Below, piece after piece: positions 24,393-33,700 of a stretch of 64,000 nt of DNA. Origin of the DNA: Pseudomonas sp. R84 (GTDB lineage Bacteria > Pseudomonadota > Gammaproteobacteria > Pseudomonadales > Pseudomonadaceae); assembly GCF_009834515.1 (NCBI RefSeq), contig NZ_CP019426.1, positions 3,647,501 to 3,711,500 on the forward strand. The letters run 5' to 3'. Position numbers and translations under genes: made by a program. The notes under the pieces are model-generated. The model was given only the letters and a program-made list of their open reading frames with translations, did not search any database and was not told where the DNA came from. The stretch's first letter is position 1. Each line of letters opens with the position of its first letter.

Positions 24393-25166
24393 TCAGCCCT
24401 TTTTCACGGCGACGAACGCGGCGGTTTCGTAAGGCACTGTCACCACGTCCCTGCCGCGTAACTCAGGCTCGGCGGCAATCAACGCGCGAATCTGCTCATC
24501 AACCTGCGCCCGCTGCGCCTCCGGCAGCGCGGCAATGAAACTGGTCGAGCGCACGCGGTTGAAGATCACATCTTCCGGTGAGCCGGTATGGCCATGGTGA
24601 AACCGTTCAACCTGCAGCGGCGCGAATGCCGGGTGCGGAAACGCTGTGCGCCACGCGCCGGTGTAATAGCGCGGCGTGTCCCCTTCCAGCGCATTGACGA
24701 TGGCGTCCAGTTTCGGCACCCAACTGACCTGGGTGTCGCGCAGGTTCCAGATCAACCCCAACTTGCCACCGGGTTTAAGCACCCGGGCGATTTCGCTCAG
24801 TGCCTCGGTGCTGGCGAACCAGTGAAACGCTTGCGCGCAAATCACCACATCCACGGAAGCGTCGGGCAACGGCAAGTCAGTCGCCGTGCCGCTCACGGCC
24901 AGGACTTCAGGCCAGGCGTCCGAGAGCTTTTCCAGCATTTGCGCCACTGGCTCAACCGCGATCACTTGCGCACCGGTCGCTACCAGACGCCCGGTGAATT
25001 TTCCGGTGCCGGCGCCCAGATCGATCACGGTCTTGTGCCCATCCAGACCCAGCGTCGCGGCCAACCACTGACTAACCTGCGGCGGATAGTCCGGCCGCCC
25101 TTTGACGTAGCTGTCGGCAGCGGTTTTGTAGCCGGCAGCGGCTGAGTGATGGACGTGGTCGGTCAT
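24393..25166 (-). CDS. Class I SAM-dependent methyltransferase
   Basis: This 257-residue cytosolic protein has motif I VIDLGAGTGKF, motif II with an acidic residue in VIAVEPV, and motif IV DVVICAQAFHWF, typical of the UbiE/Methyltransf_11 group that includes small-molecule methyltransferases such as trans-aconitate methyltransferase. ARVLKPGGKLGLIWNLRD follows. The substrate is not evident. The ATG at 25166 is preferred over a longer frame, since residues before it do not align with the family start. It stands alone. Confidence 0.85.
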   Translation of the reverse strand: MTDHVHHSAAAGYKTAADSYVKGRPDYPPQVSQWLAATLGLDGHKTVIDLGAGTGKFTGRLVATGAQVIAVEPVAQMLEKLSDAWPEVLAVSGTATDLPLPDASVDVVICAQAFHWFASTEALSEIARVLKPGGKLGLIWNLRDTQVSWVPKLDAIVNALEGDTPRYYTGAWRTAFPHPAFAPLQVERFHHGHTGSPEDVIFNRVRSTSFIAALPEAQRAQVDEQIRALIAAEPELRGRDVVTVPYETAAFVAVKKG

Positions 25167-25325
25167 GGCAACGCTCCTTACGGCAAAACATCGGATCGAC
25201 GGCAGACGCTCCCGAGCATAGCGCTTGAATTTACGCTGAACTTGAACAGTCACTGATAAAGCAATGAATAAAAATTCACGCTGTGGTGTTCAAAGTGAAA
25301 CATAACCCCCTGTGGAGCCTTGCCC

Positions 25326-25859
25326 ATGACTATCCGTTCCGTTATGTTCGCCGCCCCGTTGTTACTGGCCGCCGCGATGTCCAGCCAATTGGCCTTCGCC
25401 AACGGTGATGAAGAAGCTCCGGTACAGAAACCCGAATGCCCGAAAGGCCAGGTCTGGGACAGCAAAACGCAGAAGTGCGTGATGCAAGTCAGCAAAGCAC
25501 TTTCAGATGCCGACCGTACCGATTATGCCTATCGCCTCGCCAAGGTCGGTCGCTACGAAGAAGCCCTGGCGCTGCTCGATACGCTCAAGCAACCGAAAAC
25601 CGCCAAGGCCCTCAACTATCGCGGTTATGCCACGCGCAAACTGGGGCGCACTGATGAGGGCATCGGTTATTACCTGCAATCGGTGAAGCTTGATCCGCAG
25701 TATGCGCAAGTGCGCGAATACCTCGGCGAGGCCTATGTGATCAAGGGTCGCGTCGATCTGGCGCAGGAACAGTTGCAGCAGATCCAATCGATTTGCGGTA
25801 CGTCCTGCGAGGAATACCAGGATCTGGCCGAAGCCATCAACGATTCATCGAAAACCTGA
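25326..25859 (+). CDS. Exported TPR protein
   Basis: This 177-residue protein has a signal peptide (after LAFA, about residue 24), a short cysteine-containing segment (KPECPKGQVWDSKTQKC) and a TPR-like array (about 65-150: YAYRLAKVGRYEEALALLD, ALNYRGYATRKLGRTDEGIG, YLGEAYVIKGRVDLAQEQL). It probably works as a periplasmic protein-binding scaffold. It is the first of three genes with the sigma factor and anti-sigma factor, 18 bases before the likely sigma start, so it may feed the signal sensed by the anti-sigma factor. Confidence 0.8.
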   Translation: MTIRSVMFAAPLLLAAAMSSQLAFANGDEEAPVQKPECPKGQVWDSKTQKCVMQVSKALSDADRTDYAYRLAKVGRYEEALALLDTLKQPKTAKALNYRGYATRKLGRTDEGIGYYLQSVKLDPQYAQVREYLGEAYVIKGRVDLAQEQLQQIQSICGTSCEEYQDLAEAINDSSKT

Positions 25860-25877
25860 GCACTTATAAGGGCCGCC

Positions 25878-26405
25878 ATCATCGTCAACGATCAGGCATT
25901 CAGAGCAGAACTCGGACAGCATCTGGCGCGATTGTGGCGCTACGGTTTGCTGCTGTCGCGCAATCGGCATTTGGCCGAGGATCTGGTGCAGGCCACGTGT
26001 GTGCGAGCGCTGGAGCGCGCCGGTCAATACGCCGCCGGCACGCGCATGGATCGCTGGTTATTGAGCATTCTGCATTCGATCTGGCTCAATGAAGTGCGCG
26101 CTCGACGCGTGCGTCAGGGTGCGGGTCAGGTCGATGCCGATGGGCAGCTGGCGTTCGATGGGGAGTATGCGGCGCAGACTCACGTGATGGCCGCGCAGGT
26201 GATTCGTCGCGTTGATGCCTTGCCGGAAACCCAGCGTGAAACCGTGTATCTGGCCTATGTCGAAGGCTTGTCTTACCGCGAAGTCGCCGAGATCCTGCAA
26301 GTGCCGATCGGCACGGTCATGAGTCGTCTGGCCACCGCACGGCTGAAACTCGCCGAATACCCGCCGTTGCAGGCTGTGCCGAAATCCACCGAAGGAGACC
26401 GTTGA
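25878..26405 (+). CDS. ECF sigma factor with a non-standard start
   Basis: The protein has both ECF regions: sigma-2 (HLAEDLVQATCVRALERAGQ; MDRWLLSILHSIWLNEVRAR) and sigma-4 (LPETQRETVYLAYVEGLSYR, then VPIGTVMSRLATARLKL). The family start requires coding sequence upstream of the first ordinary in-frame initiator, the TTG at 25932, which would begin inside sigma-2. AAGGG at 25868-25872 is correctly spaced for 25878, but the codon there is ATC, followed by another ATC. Either ATC initiates, or TTG 25932/CTG 25923 is used, or an ATG has been lost. The stop overlaps the anti-sigma start (TGATG). The start coordinate is therefore provisional. Confidence 0.8.
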   Translation: MIVNDQAFRAELGQHLARLWRYGLLLSRNRHLAEDLVQATCVRALERAGQYAAGTRMDRWLLSILHSIWLNEVRARRVRQGAGQVDADGQLAFDGEYAAQTHVMAAQVIRRVDALPETQRETVYLAYVEGLSYREVAEILQVPIGTVMSRLATARLKLAEYPPLQAVPKSTEGDR

Positions 26406-27166
26406 TGAACACACCTTCGGATGAGCAACTGGTCGCCTACCTCGACGGAGAACTTGAACGCGAATATCGCGATCAGCTCGACGATGCGATTGCCGAAGAT
26501 TCGCTGCTGAGTCTGCGCGTGCAATGGCTCAGCCGCAGCAACCTGCCGTACAAGAACGCCTATGACGAACTGGCGCAACAGGCGCCGCTGGATCGCCTGC
26601 AAGCGCGGCTGGATGCGATTCCTTCACCGCAGCGTCCGGGCTTCAACCGACGCTGGTTTATCGGTGGCGCAGCCGCAGCGCTAGTGGCCGGTGGTGTGCT
26701 GGCTGACCGCTTGTTCCTCGGTTGGCATGCCGCGCAATCGAACAACTGGCGCGCACTGGTGGGCGATTACATGGCGCTGTACGTGCCGCAGACGCTTGAT
26801 CATCTGGCCACGGACGACGCCTCCCAACGCGCGCAACTGCGCACGATTGACGCACGCCTTGGCCTGAGCCTTTCGCCAGCCACTTTGAAGCTACCGGGTG
26901 CCGAATTCAAACGGGCACAAATGCTTGAGTACGACGGCGTGCCGATTGCACAGATTGTTTATCTGGATGCGAAACACGGGCCACTGGCGCTGTGTGTGAC
27001 CCGCTCGAACAGCGGAAGTCAGCCGCTGGCCCATGAGCGTCGGCATGAGATGAATGTGGTGTATTGGACTGAACGTGAGCATGCGTGGATGTTGATTGGC
27101 CGTAATTCGTCGGCGGAGCTGGAGCAGCATGCGGAACTGCTGCGCGCGCAACTGCTGAAAGTGTAA
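26405..27166 (+). CDS. Anti-sigma factor, membrane-anchored
   Basis: This 253-residue protein begins with the anti-sigma N-terminal pattern SDEQLVAYLDGELEREYRDQ, has a single membrane helix at about 80-102 (RWFIGGAAAALVAGGVLADR) and a periplasmic C-terminal domain (LGLSLSPATLKLPGAEFKRA; GPLALCVTRSNSG). It would hold the ECF sigma factor encoded just upstream. Overlapping stop and start codons couple the two. The signal it senses is not evident; it is not FecR-like, and no TonB receptor is nearby. Confidence 0.85.
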   Translation: MNTPSDEQLVAYLDGELEREYRDQLDDAIAEDSLLSLRVQWLSRSNLPYKNAYDELAQQAPLDRLQARLDAIPSPQRPGFNRRWFIGGAAAALVAGGVLADRLFLGWHAAQSNNWRALVGDYMALYVPQTLDHLATDDASQRAQLRTIDARLGLSLSPATLKLPGAEFKRAQMLEYDGVPIAQIVYLDAKHGPLALCVTRSNSGSQPLAHERRHEMNVVYWTEREHAWMLIGRNSSAELEQHAELLRAQLLKV

Positions 27167-27230
27167 GAAAGCTGTAGGCCTGCGCCGTCTCTAAATCGCG
27201 GACAACCAGCGCTAAGATGGCGACTGATTC

Positions 27231-27263
27231 GGCGCCTTCGCGAGCAGGCTCGCTCCCACAGGT
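27231..27263. repeat. Half REP, family C
   Basis: GGCGCCTTCGCGAGCAGGCT followed by CGCTCCCACAG is one arm of the family C repeats that recur at 29334, 41513, 43371 and 45823. It sits between the anti-sigma gene and the convergent histidine kinase gene. Confidence 0.85.
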
Positions 27264-27284
27264 ATATGTGTAGAGGCATGAAGC

Positions 27285-28586
27285 TCAGGCGGTAGTGGGC
27301 AGCCACAACCGGAAGCGCGCACCACCCAACGGCGAAGACTCAACCGTCAACGTCCCACCCTGCGCTTCCAGTGCCCGACGGCTGATCGCCAGGCCAAGCC
27401 CAAACCCACCTGTAGCCCGATCACGACTGCGATCCAGTCGATAGAACGGCTCGAAAATCCGCTCACGTTCGTCATCGGGAATGCCGATGCCGTCATCATC
27501 GACCCAGATCTCACAACCTGCGGCATTGACCTGCACGCCAATCTGAATGCGTTTCTCGCAATAGCGCATGGCGTTGCGCAGCAGGTTCTGGATCGCGCGC
27601 GCGGTCAGGCGCGGATCGAGCGAGAAGCGTTCGAGCTGGCCGTGCAGCAAGACATCGATGACGATTTCCGGTGATTCCAGCTCTTCATCGACACTGCCCA
27701 GAATGCTGTCGATGAACTCGTCCAGCGACACCTCGACCTGTTCCGGCAACTGCGCCGGGTTCTGCAAACGGCTGTAAGACAGCAACTCCAGCACCAGCTC
27801 ATCCAGCTCGCGAATGTGCGCGACCAGCCCCAGCAAACGCTCGCGGCTGGCGGTCGGCAAGTCATCGGACAGCGCCAGCGCCAGGCCAAAGTCCAGACGC
27901 GTCAACGGCGTGCGCAGTTCATGGGACACGGCGTTAAGCAGATCACGTTGTTGGTTGAGCAGGTTTTCGATGTCGCCGGCCATGGTGTCGAAGACATTGG
28001 CGAGGCTGCCGATGTTAGAGCTTGGGGCGATTTCCGTACGCTCGCTCAAATGACCTTTGCCGAAGCGTTCGGCGGTGCCTTTGAGGCGTTCCAGATCACG
28101 CCAGTGCGGGCGCAACCACATCAGCAGACAGGCGAGCAGGCTCGCGCCGATCAGCACGTTGATGCTCCAGTACAACAGATTGACGTCCAGCGGATCCGGC
28201 GGCACAACCATTTGCACGGCGGTGGTGTCGTCCAGCGGCGTTACCGCCAGCGTGCGCCAGCCCCAATCGCCGATACGCACAACGTTTTCACCGCGACGCA
28301 GGCGCTCCTGCTCGATAGCGGTGAAATCGGCATCGTCGATGCGCGCCAGGACGATGTGCAGCGGCTGGAAATCCTTGTCCATCGACGCCGCCAGCGCCGG
28401 CCACTGCTCATGCGGCACCGCATGAAACTGGCGGGTGATCAACGATTGCAGGCCTCGCGAATAATCGAGGTTGTAGGTGACGAAGCGCTCGCGAAATGCC
28501 ATGACCACCAGATCTGGCACCAGGTAAATCGCCGCGCTATACGAGATGATCGTAACCAGATAAAGGCGAAACAGGATGCGAAACAT
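27285..28586 (-). CDS. Sensor histidine kinase (RstB-like)
   Basis: This 433-residue kinase has two membrane helices (about 8-30 and 140-160) around a periplasmic sensor, a HAMP segment (RLKGTAERFGKGHLSERTEI), the phosphoacceptor His222 in LLNAVSHELRTPLTRL, and the ATP-binding boxes NLLRNAMRYC, DDGIGIPDDERERIF and GGFGLGLAISRR. The layout resembles RstB. It starts 4 bases after the response regulator stop. Its stimulus is unknown. The pair is divergent from RND efflux genes. Confidence 0.88.
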   Translation of the reverse strand: MFRILFRLYLVTIISYSAAIYLVPDLVVMAFRERFVTYNLDYSRGLQSLITRQFHAVPHEQWPALAASMDKDFQPLHIVLARIDDADFTAIEQERLRRGENVVRIGDWGWRTLAVTPLDDTTAVQMVVPPDPLDVNLLYWSINVLIGASLLACLLMWLRPHWRDLERLKGTAERFGKGHLSERTEIAPSSNIGSLANVFDTMAGDIENLLNQQRDLLNAVSHELRTPLTRLDFGLALALSDDLPTASRERLLGLVAHIRELDELVLELLSYSRLQNPAQLPEQVEVSLDEFIDSILGSVDEELESPEIVIDVLLHGQLERFSLDPRLTARAIQNLLRNAMRYCEKRIQIGVQVNAAGCEIWVDDDGIGIPDDERERIFEPFYRLDRSRDRATGGFGLGLAISRRALEAQGGTLTVESSPLGGARFRLWLPTTA

Positions 28587-28590
28587 CAGC

Positions 28591-29292
28591 TCAGCATTCC
28601 CACTCGGAACGGCTGAACAGATAGCCCTTGCCCCACACGGTCTTGATCTTGCGCGCCTCGCCGGCGTGGTCGTCGAACTTGCGGCGCAGCTTGGAAATCG
28701 CCACGTCCACCGAGCGGTCGGTGCCGTTGAATTCGATACCGCGCAGGCGCTGCAGAATCTGGTCGCGGCTCAACACTTCGCCGGCGTGTCGGGCCAGCAC
28801 CACCAGCAGGTTGTATTCGCCGCTGGACAGTTCGACCGGTTGATCACGCCAGGTCACGGTGCGTTCAGACAGATCGATACACAGATTGCCCATGAGGATG
28901 CGGTCATTGGCGGTCAGCGGTTCGCCGAGGCTGCTGCGGCGCAACAGCGTGCGTACCCGCGCCAGCAACACCCGTGGCTCGCACGGTTTGGTGACGTAAT
29001 CGTCGGCGCCCATTTCCAGGCCCAGCACTTGATCGTGGCTGTCATCGCGGGCGGTGAGCATCAGGATTGGCAGTGTCGCCGAATCGGCGCGCAATAAACG
29101 GCAGACTTGCAGGCCATCAAGGCCCGGCAGCATCAGGTCGAGGATCACCAGATCGGGCGGATTGACCCGCGCTCGTTCACGCACGTGGTCGCCACGGCCG
29201 ATCACGCTGACGGAATAACCGTTGCGCTCCAGGTAGCTGGAGATCAGTTCGGCGAGGGCGGTGTCGTCTTCGACCAGGAGGATGTTGGGCAT
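28591..29292 (-). CDS. OmpR-family response regulator (RstA-like)
   Basis: This 233-residue regulator has a receiver domain (NILLVEDDTALAELI; phosphorylated Asp52 in LVILDLMLPG; Lys in GADDYVTKPCEP) and a winged-helix effector domain ending KIKTVWGKGYLFS. The ATG at 29292 begins the receiver; longer frames add non-conserved residues from a repeat element. It is the first gene of the two-gene operon with the kinase and lies divergent from the efflux genes, which it may control. Confidence 0.9.
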   Translation of the reverse strand: MPNILLVEDDTALAELISSYLERNGYSVSVIGRGDHVRERARVNPPDLVILDLMLPGLDGLQVCRLLRADSATLPILMLTARDDSHDQVLGLEMGADDYVTKPCEPRVLLARVRTLLRRSSLGEPLTANDRILMGNLCIDLSERTVTWRDQPVELSSGEYNLLVVLARHAGEVLSRDQILQRLRGIEFNGTDRSVDVAISKLRRKFDDHAGEARKIKTVWGKGYLFSRSEWEC

Positions 29293-29333
29293 GGGGTGAT
29301 CCAGAAAGTGCTGTGGCGACTGATAAGGCTCAT

Positions 29334-29399
29334 TCGCGAGCAGGCTCGCTCCCACACTTGGAATGCGATTCCTTGTGGGAGCGAGCCTGCTCGCGAAAG
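29334..29399. repeat. Inverted repeat, family C, copy 1
   Basis: TTCGCGAGCAGGCTCGCTCC and GGGAGCGAGCCTGCTCGCGA are inverted around the spacer CACACTTGGAATGCGATTCC. It sits between the response regulator and the efflux operon, in a divergent promoter region. Confidence 0.9.
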
Positions 29400-29468
29400 C
29401 TATTTATCTGTCGCAATAAATTTCAAGACCTGAAGGATATACGCCCTCGCCCGTCCCTGAGCAAAACC

Positions 29469-29510
29469 CTTACACAATTTCACACAGCGCCTACAAAGCT
29501 TCACCGCTAA
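29469..29510 (+). promoter_or_regulatory. Direct-repeat tract upstream of the efflux operon
   Basis: TTACACAATTTCACACAGCG followed by CCTACAAAGCTTCACC contains tandem TTACAC / TTCACA / CTACAA / TTCACC hexamers about 10-11 bases apart. Tandem TTACA-type hexamers at one-turn spacing are usual for OmpR-family regulators, so the neighbouring response regulator is a candidate binder. Confidence 0.35.
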
Positions 29511-29558
29511 TCTCGGCGTCTGCCCGTAGGATGCGGGCATCAATATTGGGGGTTGTAC

Positions 29559-30716
29559 ATGTCGAACAAACTGCTGGCCGGGCTCGGCCTGATCGCGATG
29601 GCGCTGACACTGAGCGCCTGTGATTCATCCTCGAAGGCAGAGGATCAGGCGCCACCGGCCACGGTGCGTATCGAGACGATCGAAGCGCATCCCCTGACGA
29701 TCAGCAGCGAACTCAGCGGCCGCATCGCCGCGCCACGCATCGCCGAAGTACGGGCACGGGTGGCCGGTGTGGTGTTGCAGCGCACCTTCCGCGAAGGCAG
29801 CGACGTGAAAAAGGGCGACGTGCTGTTCCGCATCGACCCGGCGCCGTTCAAGGCTGACCTCGACAGCGCCGAAGCCGCGCTGCGCAAGGCCGAAGCCAAT
29901 GCGTTCCAGGCGAAACTGCAAGAGCAGCGTTACGCCCAGTTGATCGACGACCAAGCCATCAGCGGCCAGGACTACGACAACGCCCGTGCGAACGCCCGGC
30001 AGACCGCCGCTGACGTTGCGGCCAACAAGGCTGCCGTCGAACGGGCGAAACTGAACCTCGGTTACGCCACCGTCACCGCGCCGATTTCCGGCCGTATCGG
30101 TCGTGCACTGGTGACCGAAGGCGCACTGGTCGGCCAGAACGAAACCACGCCACTAGCACTGATCCAGCAGCTCAATCCGATTCACGCCGACCTCACCCAG
30201 TCGACCCGTGAACTCAACGAACTGCGCCGCGCGTTTCGCTCCGGGCAGTTGCAGGAAGTCGGCCAGAATCAGGTCAAAGCCACGCTGATTCAGGATGACG
30301 GCAGCCTGTATCCGTTGCCGGGCAAGCTGCTGTTCAGCGACATCACCGTCGACCCGGGCACCGGCCAGATCATCCTGCGCAGCGAATTCCCCAATCCGGA
30401 CCTCGATTTGTTGCCGGGCAGTTTCATCCGCGTGCGTCTGGAGCAGGCAACCATCCAGAACGGCATCACCGTGCCGCAACGGGCCGTGCAGCGTGACAGC
30501 GCCGGTATTGCCCAGGTGCTGACCGTTGATGAGCAAATGCGCGTCGCCGAGCAACCGGTGCAACTCGGCGCGGTGCAGAACAATCGCTGGATCGTTACCG
30601 GCGGCCTCAAGCCCGGCGACCGTATCGTCATCGAAGGCCTGCAACACGCCCGTCCCGGCGAAAAAGTGCAGATCGACGACACCCCTCTTCCACTTGCCCA
30701 GACCTCTGGTCAGTAA
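29559..30716 (+). CDS. RND efflux periplasmic adaptor lipoprotein
   Basis: This membrane fusion protein of 385 residues has a lipobox LTLSAC (Cys21), the lipoyl half-motifs around RARVAGVVLQRTFREGSDVK, an alpha hairpin (about 95-165), and beta-barrel and membrane-proximal domains (LPGSFIRVRLEQ; GLKPGDRIVIEGLQ). It links an inner-membrane RND pump to an outer-membrane channel. It starts at the ATG at 29559. The pump gene follows after 15 bases. No outer-membrane factor gene follows, so a shared OprM/TolC-type channel must be used. Confidence 0.92.
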   Translation: MSNKLLAGLGLIAMALTLSACDSSSKAEDQAPPATVRIETIEAHPLTISSELSGRIAAPRIAEVRARVAGVVLQRTFREGSDVKKGDVLFRIDPAPFKADLDSAEAALRKAEANAFQAKLQEQRYAQLIDDQAISGQDYDNARANARQTAADVAANKAAVERAKLNLGYATVTAPISGRIGRALVTEGALVGQNETTPLALIQQLNPIHADLTQSTRELNELRRAFRSGQLQEVGQNQVKATLIQDDGSLYPLPGKLLFSDITVDPGTGQIILRSEFPNPDLDLLPGSFIRVRLEQATIQNGITVPQRAVQRDSAGIAQVLTVDEQMRVAEQPVQLGAVQNNRWIVTGGLKPGDRIVIEGLQHARPGEKVQIDDTPLPLAQTSGQ

Positions 30717-30731
30717 GCAGGACGCTTTTCT

Positions 30732-33700
30732 ATGCCGCAGTTCTTTATCGACCGTCCGGTGTTTGCCTGGGTCGTCGCGCTGTTCATCCTGTTGGCCGGT
30801 GCGCTGGCCATCCCGCAGTTGCCGGTGGCGCAATACCCCGATGTCGCCCCGCCGCAGATCGAAATCTACGCCGTGTATCCCGGCGCTTCGGCGCAGACCG
30901 TCGATGAAAGCGTGGTCAGCCTGATCGAGGAAGAGCTCAACGGCGCCGATCACCTGCTGTACTTCGAGTCGCAGAGCAGCCTCGGCAGCGCGACGATCAA
31001 AGCCACGTTCCAGCCGGGCACCAACCCGGAACTGGCGCAGGTTGACGTGCAAAACCGCCTTAAGGTGGTCGAGTCGCGCCTGCCGCAAGCAGTGAACCAG
31101 CAAGGTTTGCAGGTCGAAAAAGTCTCGTCCGGTTTCCTCTTGCTGATCACCCTGACGTCCAGTGACGGCAAGCTCGATGACGTGGCGCTCAGCGATTATC
31201 TGGCGCGTAACGTGATGAACGAGATAAAGCGTCTGGATGGCGTCGGCAAGGCACAGTTGTATGGCGCCGAGCGGGCCATGCGCATCTGGATCGATCCGCA
31301 GAAGCTGATCGCGTTCAACCTGACTCCGGCTGACGTCAATGAAGCCATCGTCGCGCAGAACGCGCAGGTCTCCGCCGGCAGCATCGGCGATCTGCCGAAT
31401 CCGTCCAGTCAGGAAATCACCGCGACCATTCTGGTGAAGGGTCAGTTGTCGACGCCGCAAGAGTTCGCCGACATCGTGCTCAAGGCCAATCGCGACGGTT
31501 CAACTGTGCGCATCGGCGATGTCGCACGCGTGGAAATCGGCAGTCAGGAATACCAGTTCGGCACGCGTCTCAACGGCAAGCCGTCGACCGCTGTCGGCGT
31601 GCAACTGTCGCCGGGGGCCAACGCGCTGAACACCGCGACGCTGGTGCGGGCGAAGATGGATGAGCTGGCGCGCTACTTCCCGGCGGGCGTGGAATACAAG
31701 ATCCCGTACGACACTTCGCCGTTCGTCAAAGTCTCGATCACCAAAGTGGTTTACACCTTGGGCGAAGCGATGCTGCTGGTGTTCGCGGTGATGTTCCTGT
31801 TTCTGCAGAACGTGCGTTACACGCTGATCCCGACACTGGTGGTGCCGGTGGCGTTGATGGGTACGTTCGCGACCATGCTCGCGCTGGGTTTCTCGATCAA
31901 CGTGCTGACCATGTTCGGCATGGTGCTGGCCATCGGTATTCTGGTGGACGACGCCATCGTGGTGGTGGAGAACGTCGAACGGATCATGGCCACCGAAGGC
32001 CTGTCGCCCAAGGAAGCCACGCGCAAAGCCATGACGCAGATTACCGGTGCGATCATCGGCATCACGCTGGTGCTGGTGGCGGTGTTCATTCCGATGGCGT
32101 TCATGCAAGGTTCGGTCGGGGTGATTTACCAGCAGTTCTCGCTGTCGATGGCCACGTCCATTCTGTTTTCGGCGTTCCTCGCCCTGACCCTGACACCAGC
32201 ACTTTGCGCGACGCTGCTCAAGCCGATTGCCAAAGGTGAGCATCATGAAAAGTCCGGGTTCTTCGGCTGGTTCAACCGCCGCTTCGAGCGCCTGACCGAT
32301 CGTTATCAGGGCTGGGTCGGCTATGCGCTGAAACGCAGTGGCCGTTATCTGCTGATTTACGTCGTGTTGCTGGTCGGGCTGGGCCTGTGCTTCGCGCGCC
32401 TGCCCTCCTCGTTCCTCCCGGTGGAAGATCAGGGTTACACCATCACTGACATTCAGCTGCCGCCCGGCGCCACCAAGAATCGTACGGTGGCTGTGGCGGA
32501 ACAGTTCGAAGCGCATAACGCCGGCGAGCCGGGGATCAGCGACAGTGTGGTGATTCTCGGTTTCAGCTTCTCCGGCAGCGGCCAGAACGCAGCGCTGGCG
32601 TTTTCTACGCTAAAGGACTGGTCGCAGCGCGGCAGTGATGACTCCGCCAGCTCGATTGCCGATCGCGCCAACATTGCGCTGAGCGAGATCAAGGACGCCA
32701 TGGCATTCTCGGTACTGCCACCGCCCGTGGATGGCCTCGGCACGTCGAGCGGTTTCGAGTTCCGCTTGCAGGATCGCGGCGGCCTCGGCCATGCGATTTT
32801 GATGCAGGCGCGTACTGAGTTGCTGGCTGCCGCCGAAAAAAGCCCGGTGCTGATGAATGTGCGCGAAAGCGCGCTGGCCGAAGCGCCGCAAGTGCAATTG
32901 GTGGTCGACCGCAAGCAGGCGAATGCCTTGGGCGTCTCGTTTGCAGACATCGGCAATGTGCTGTCCACCGCCGTCGGTTCCAGCTACATCAACGATTTCC
33001 CCAATCAGGGGCGCATGCAGCGTGTTGTCGTGCAAGCCGAAGGCGATCAACGCAGCCAGGTCGCCGATCTGCTGAAAATGCATGTGCGTAACAACGCGGG
33101 GCATATGGTGCCGCTGTCGGCGTTCGTGCAGGCCAACTGGATTCAGGGCCCGGCGCAATTGACCCGTTACAACGGCTATCCGGCGATTGCGATTTCCGGC
33201 GAACCGTCACCGGGGCACAGTACCGGTGAGGCCATGGCGGAAATCGAACGTCTGGTGGCGCAGGGGCCGAAAGGTCTGGGCCAGGAATGGACAGGGCTGT
33301 CGTTGCAGGAACGCTTGTCCGGCAACCAGGCGCCGATCCTGCTTGGGCTGTCGTTGCTGGTGGTGTTCCTGTGTCTGGCGGCGCTGTACGAGAGCTGGTC
33401 GATTCCGACCTCGGTGTTGCTGGTAGTGCCGCTGGGTGTGCTCGGCGCGGTGTTGGCCGTGACGTTGCGCGGCATGCCCAACGACGTGTTCTTCAAGGTC
33501 GGGCTGATCACCATCATCGGTCTGTCGGCGAAGAATGCGATCCTGATCATCGAGTTCGCCAAGAGCCTGTATGACGAAGGTCACGACCTGATCGACGCGA
33601 CGTTGCAGGCCGCGCGTTTGCGCCTGCGGCCGATCGTGATGACTTCTTTGGCGTTCATTCTCGGTGTGGTGCCGTTGGCCATCGCCACCGGTGCCAGTTC

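Noticed and set aside
30153..31460. 435-codon minus frame across the RND adaptor and pump
   Set aside because: It spans two recognised genes and has no features of its own.
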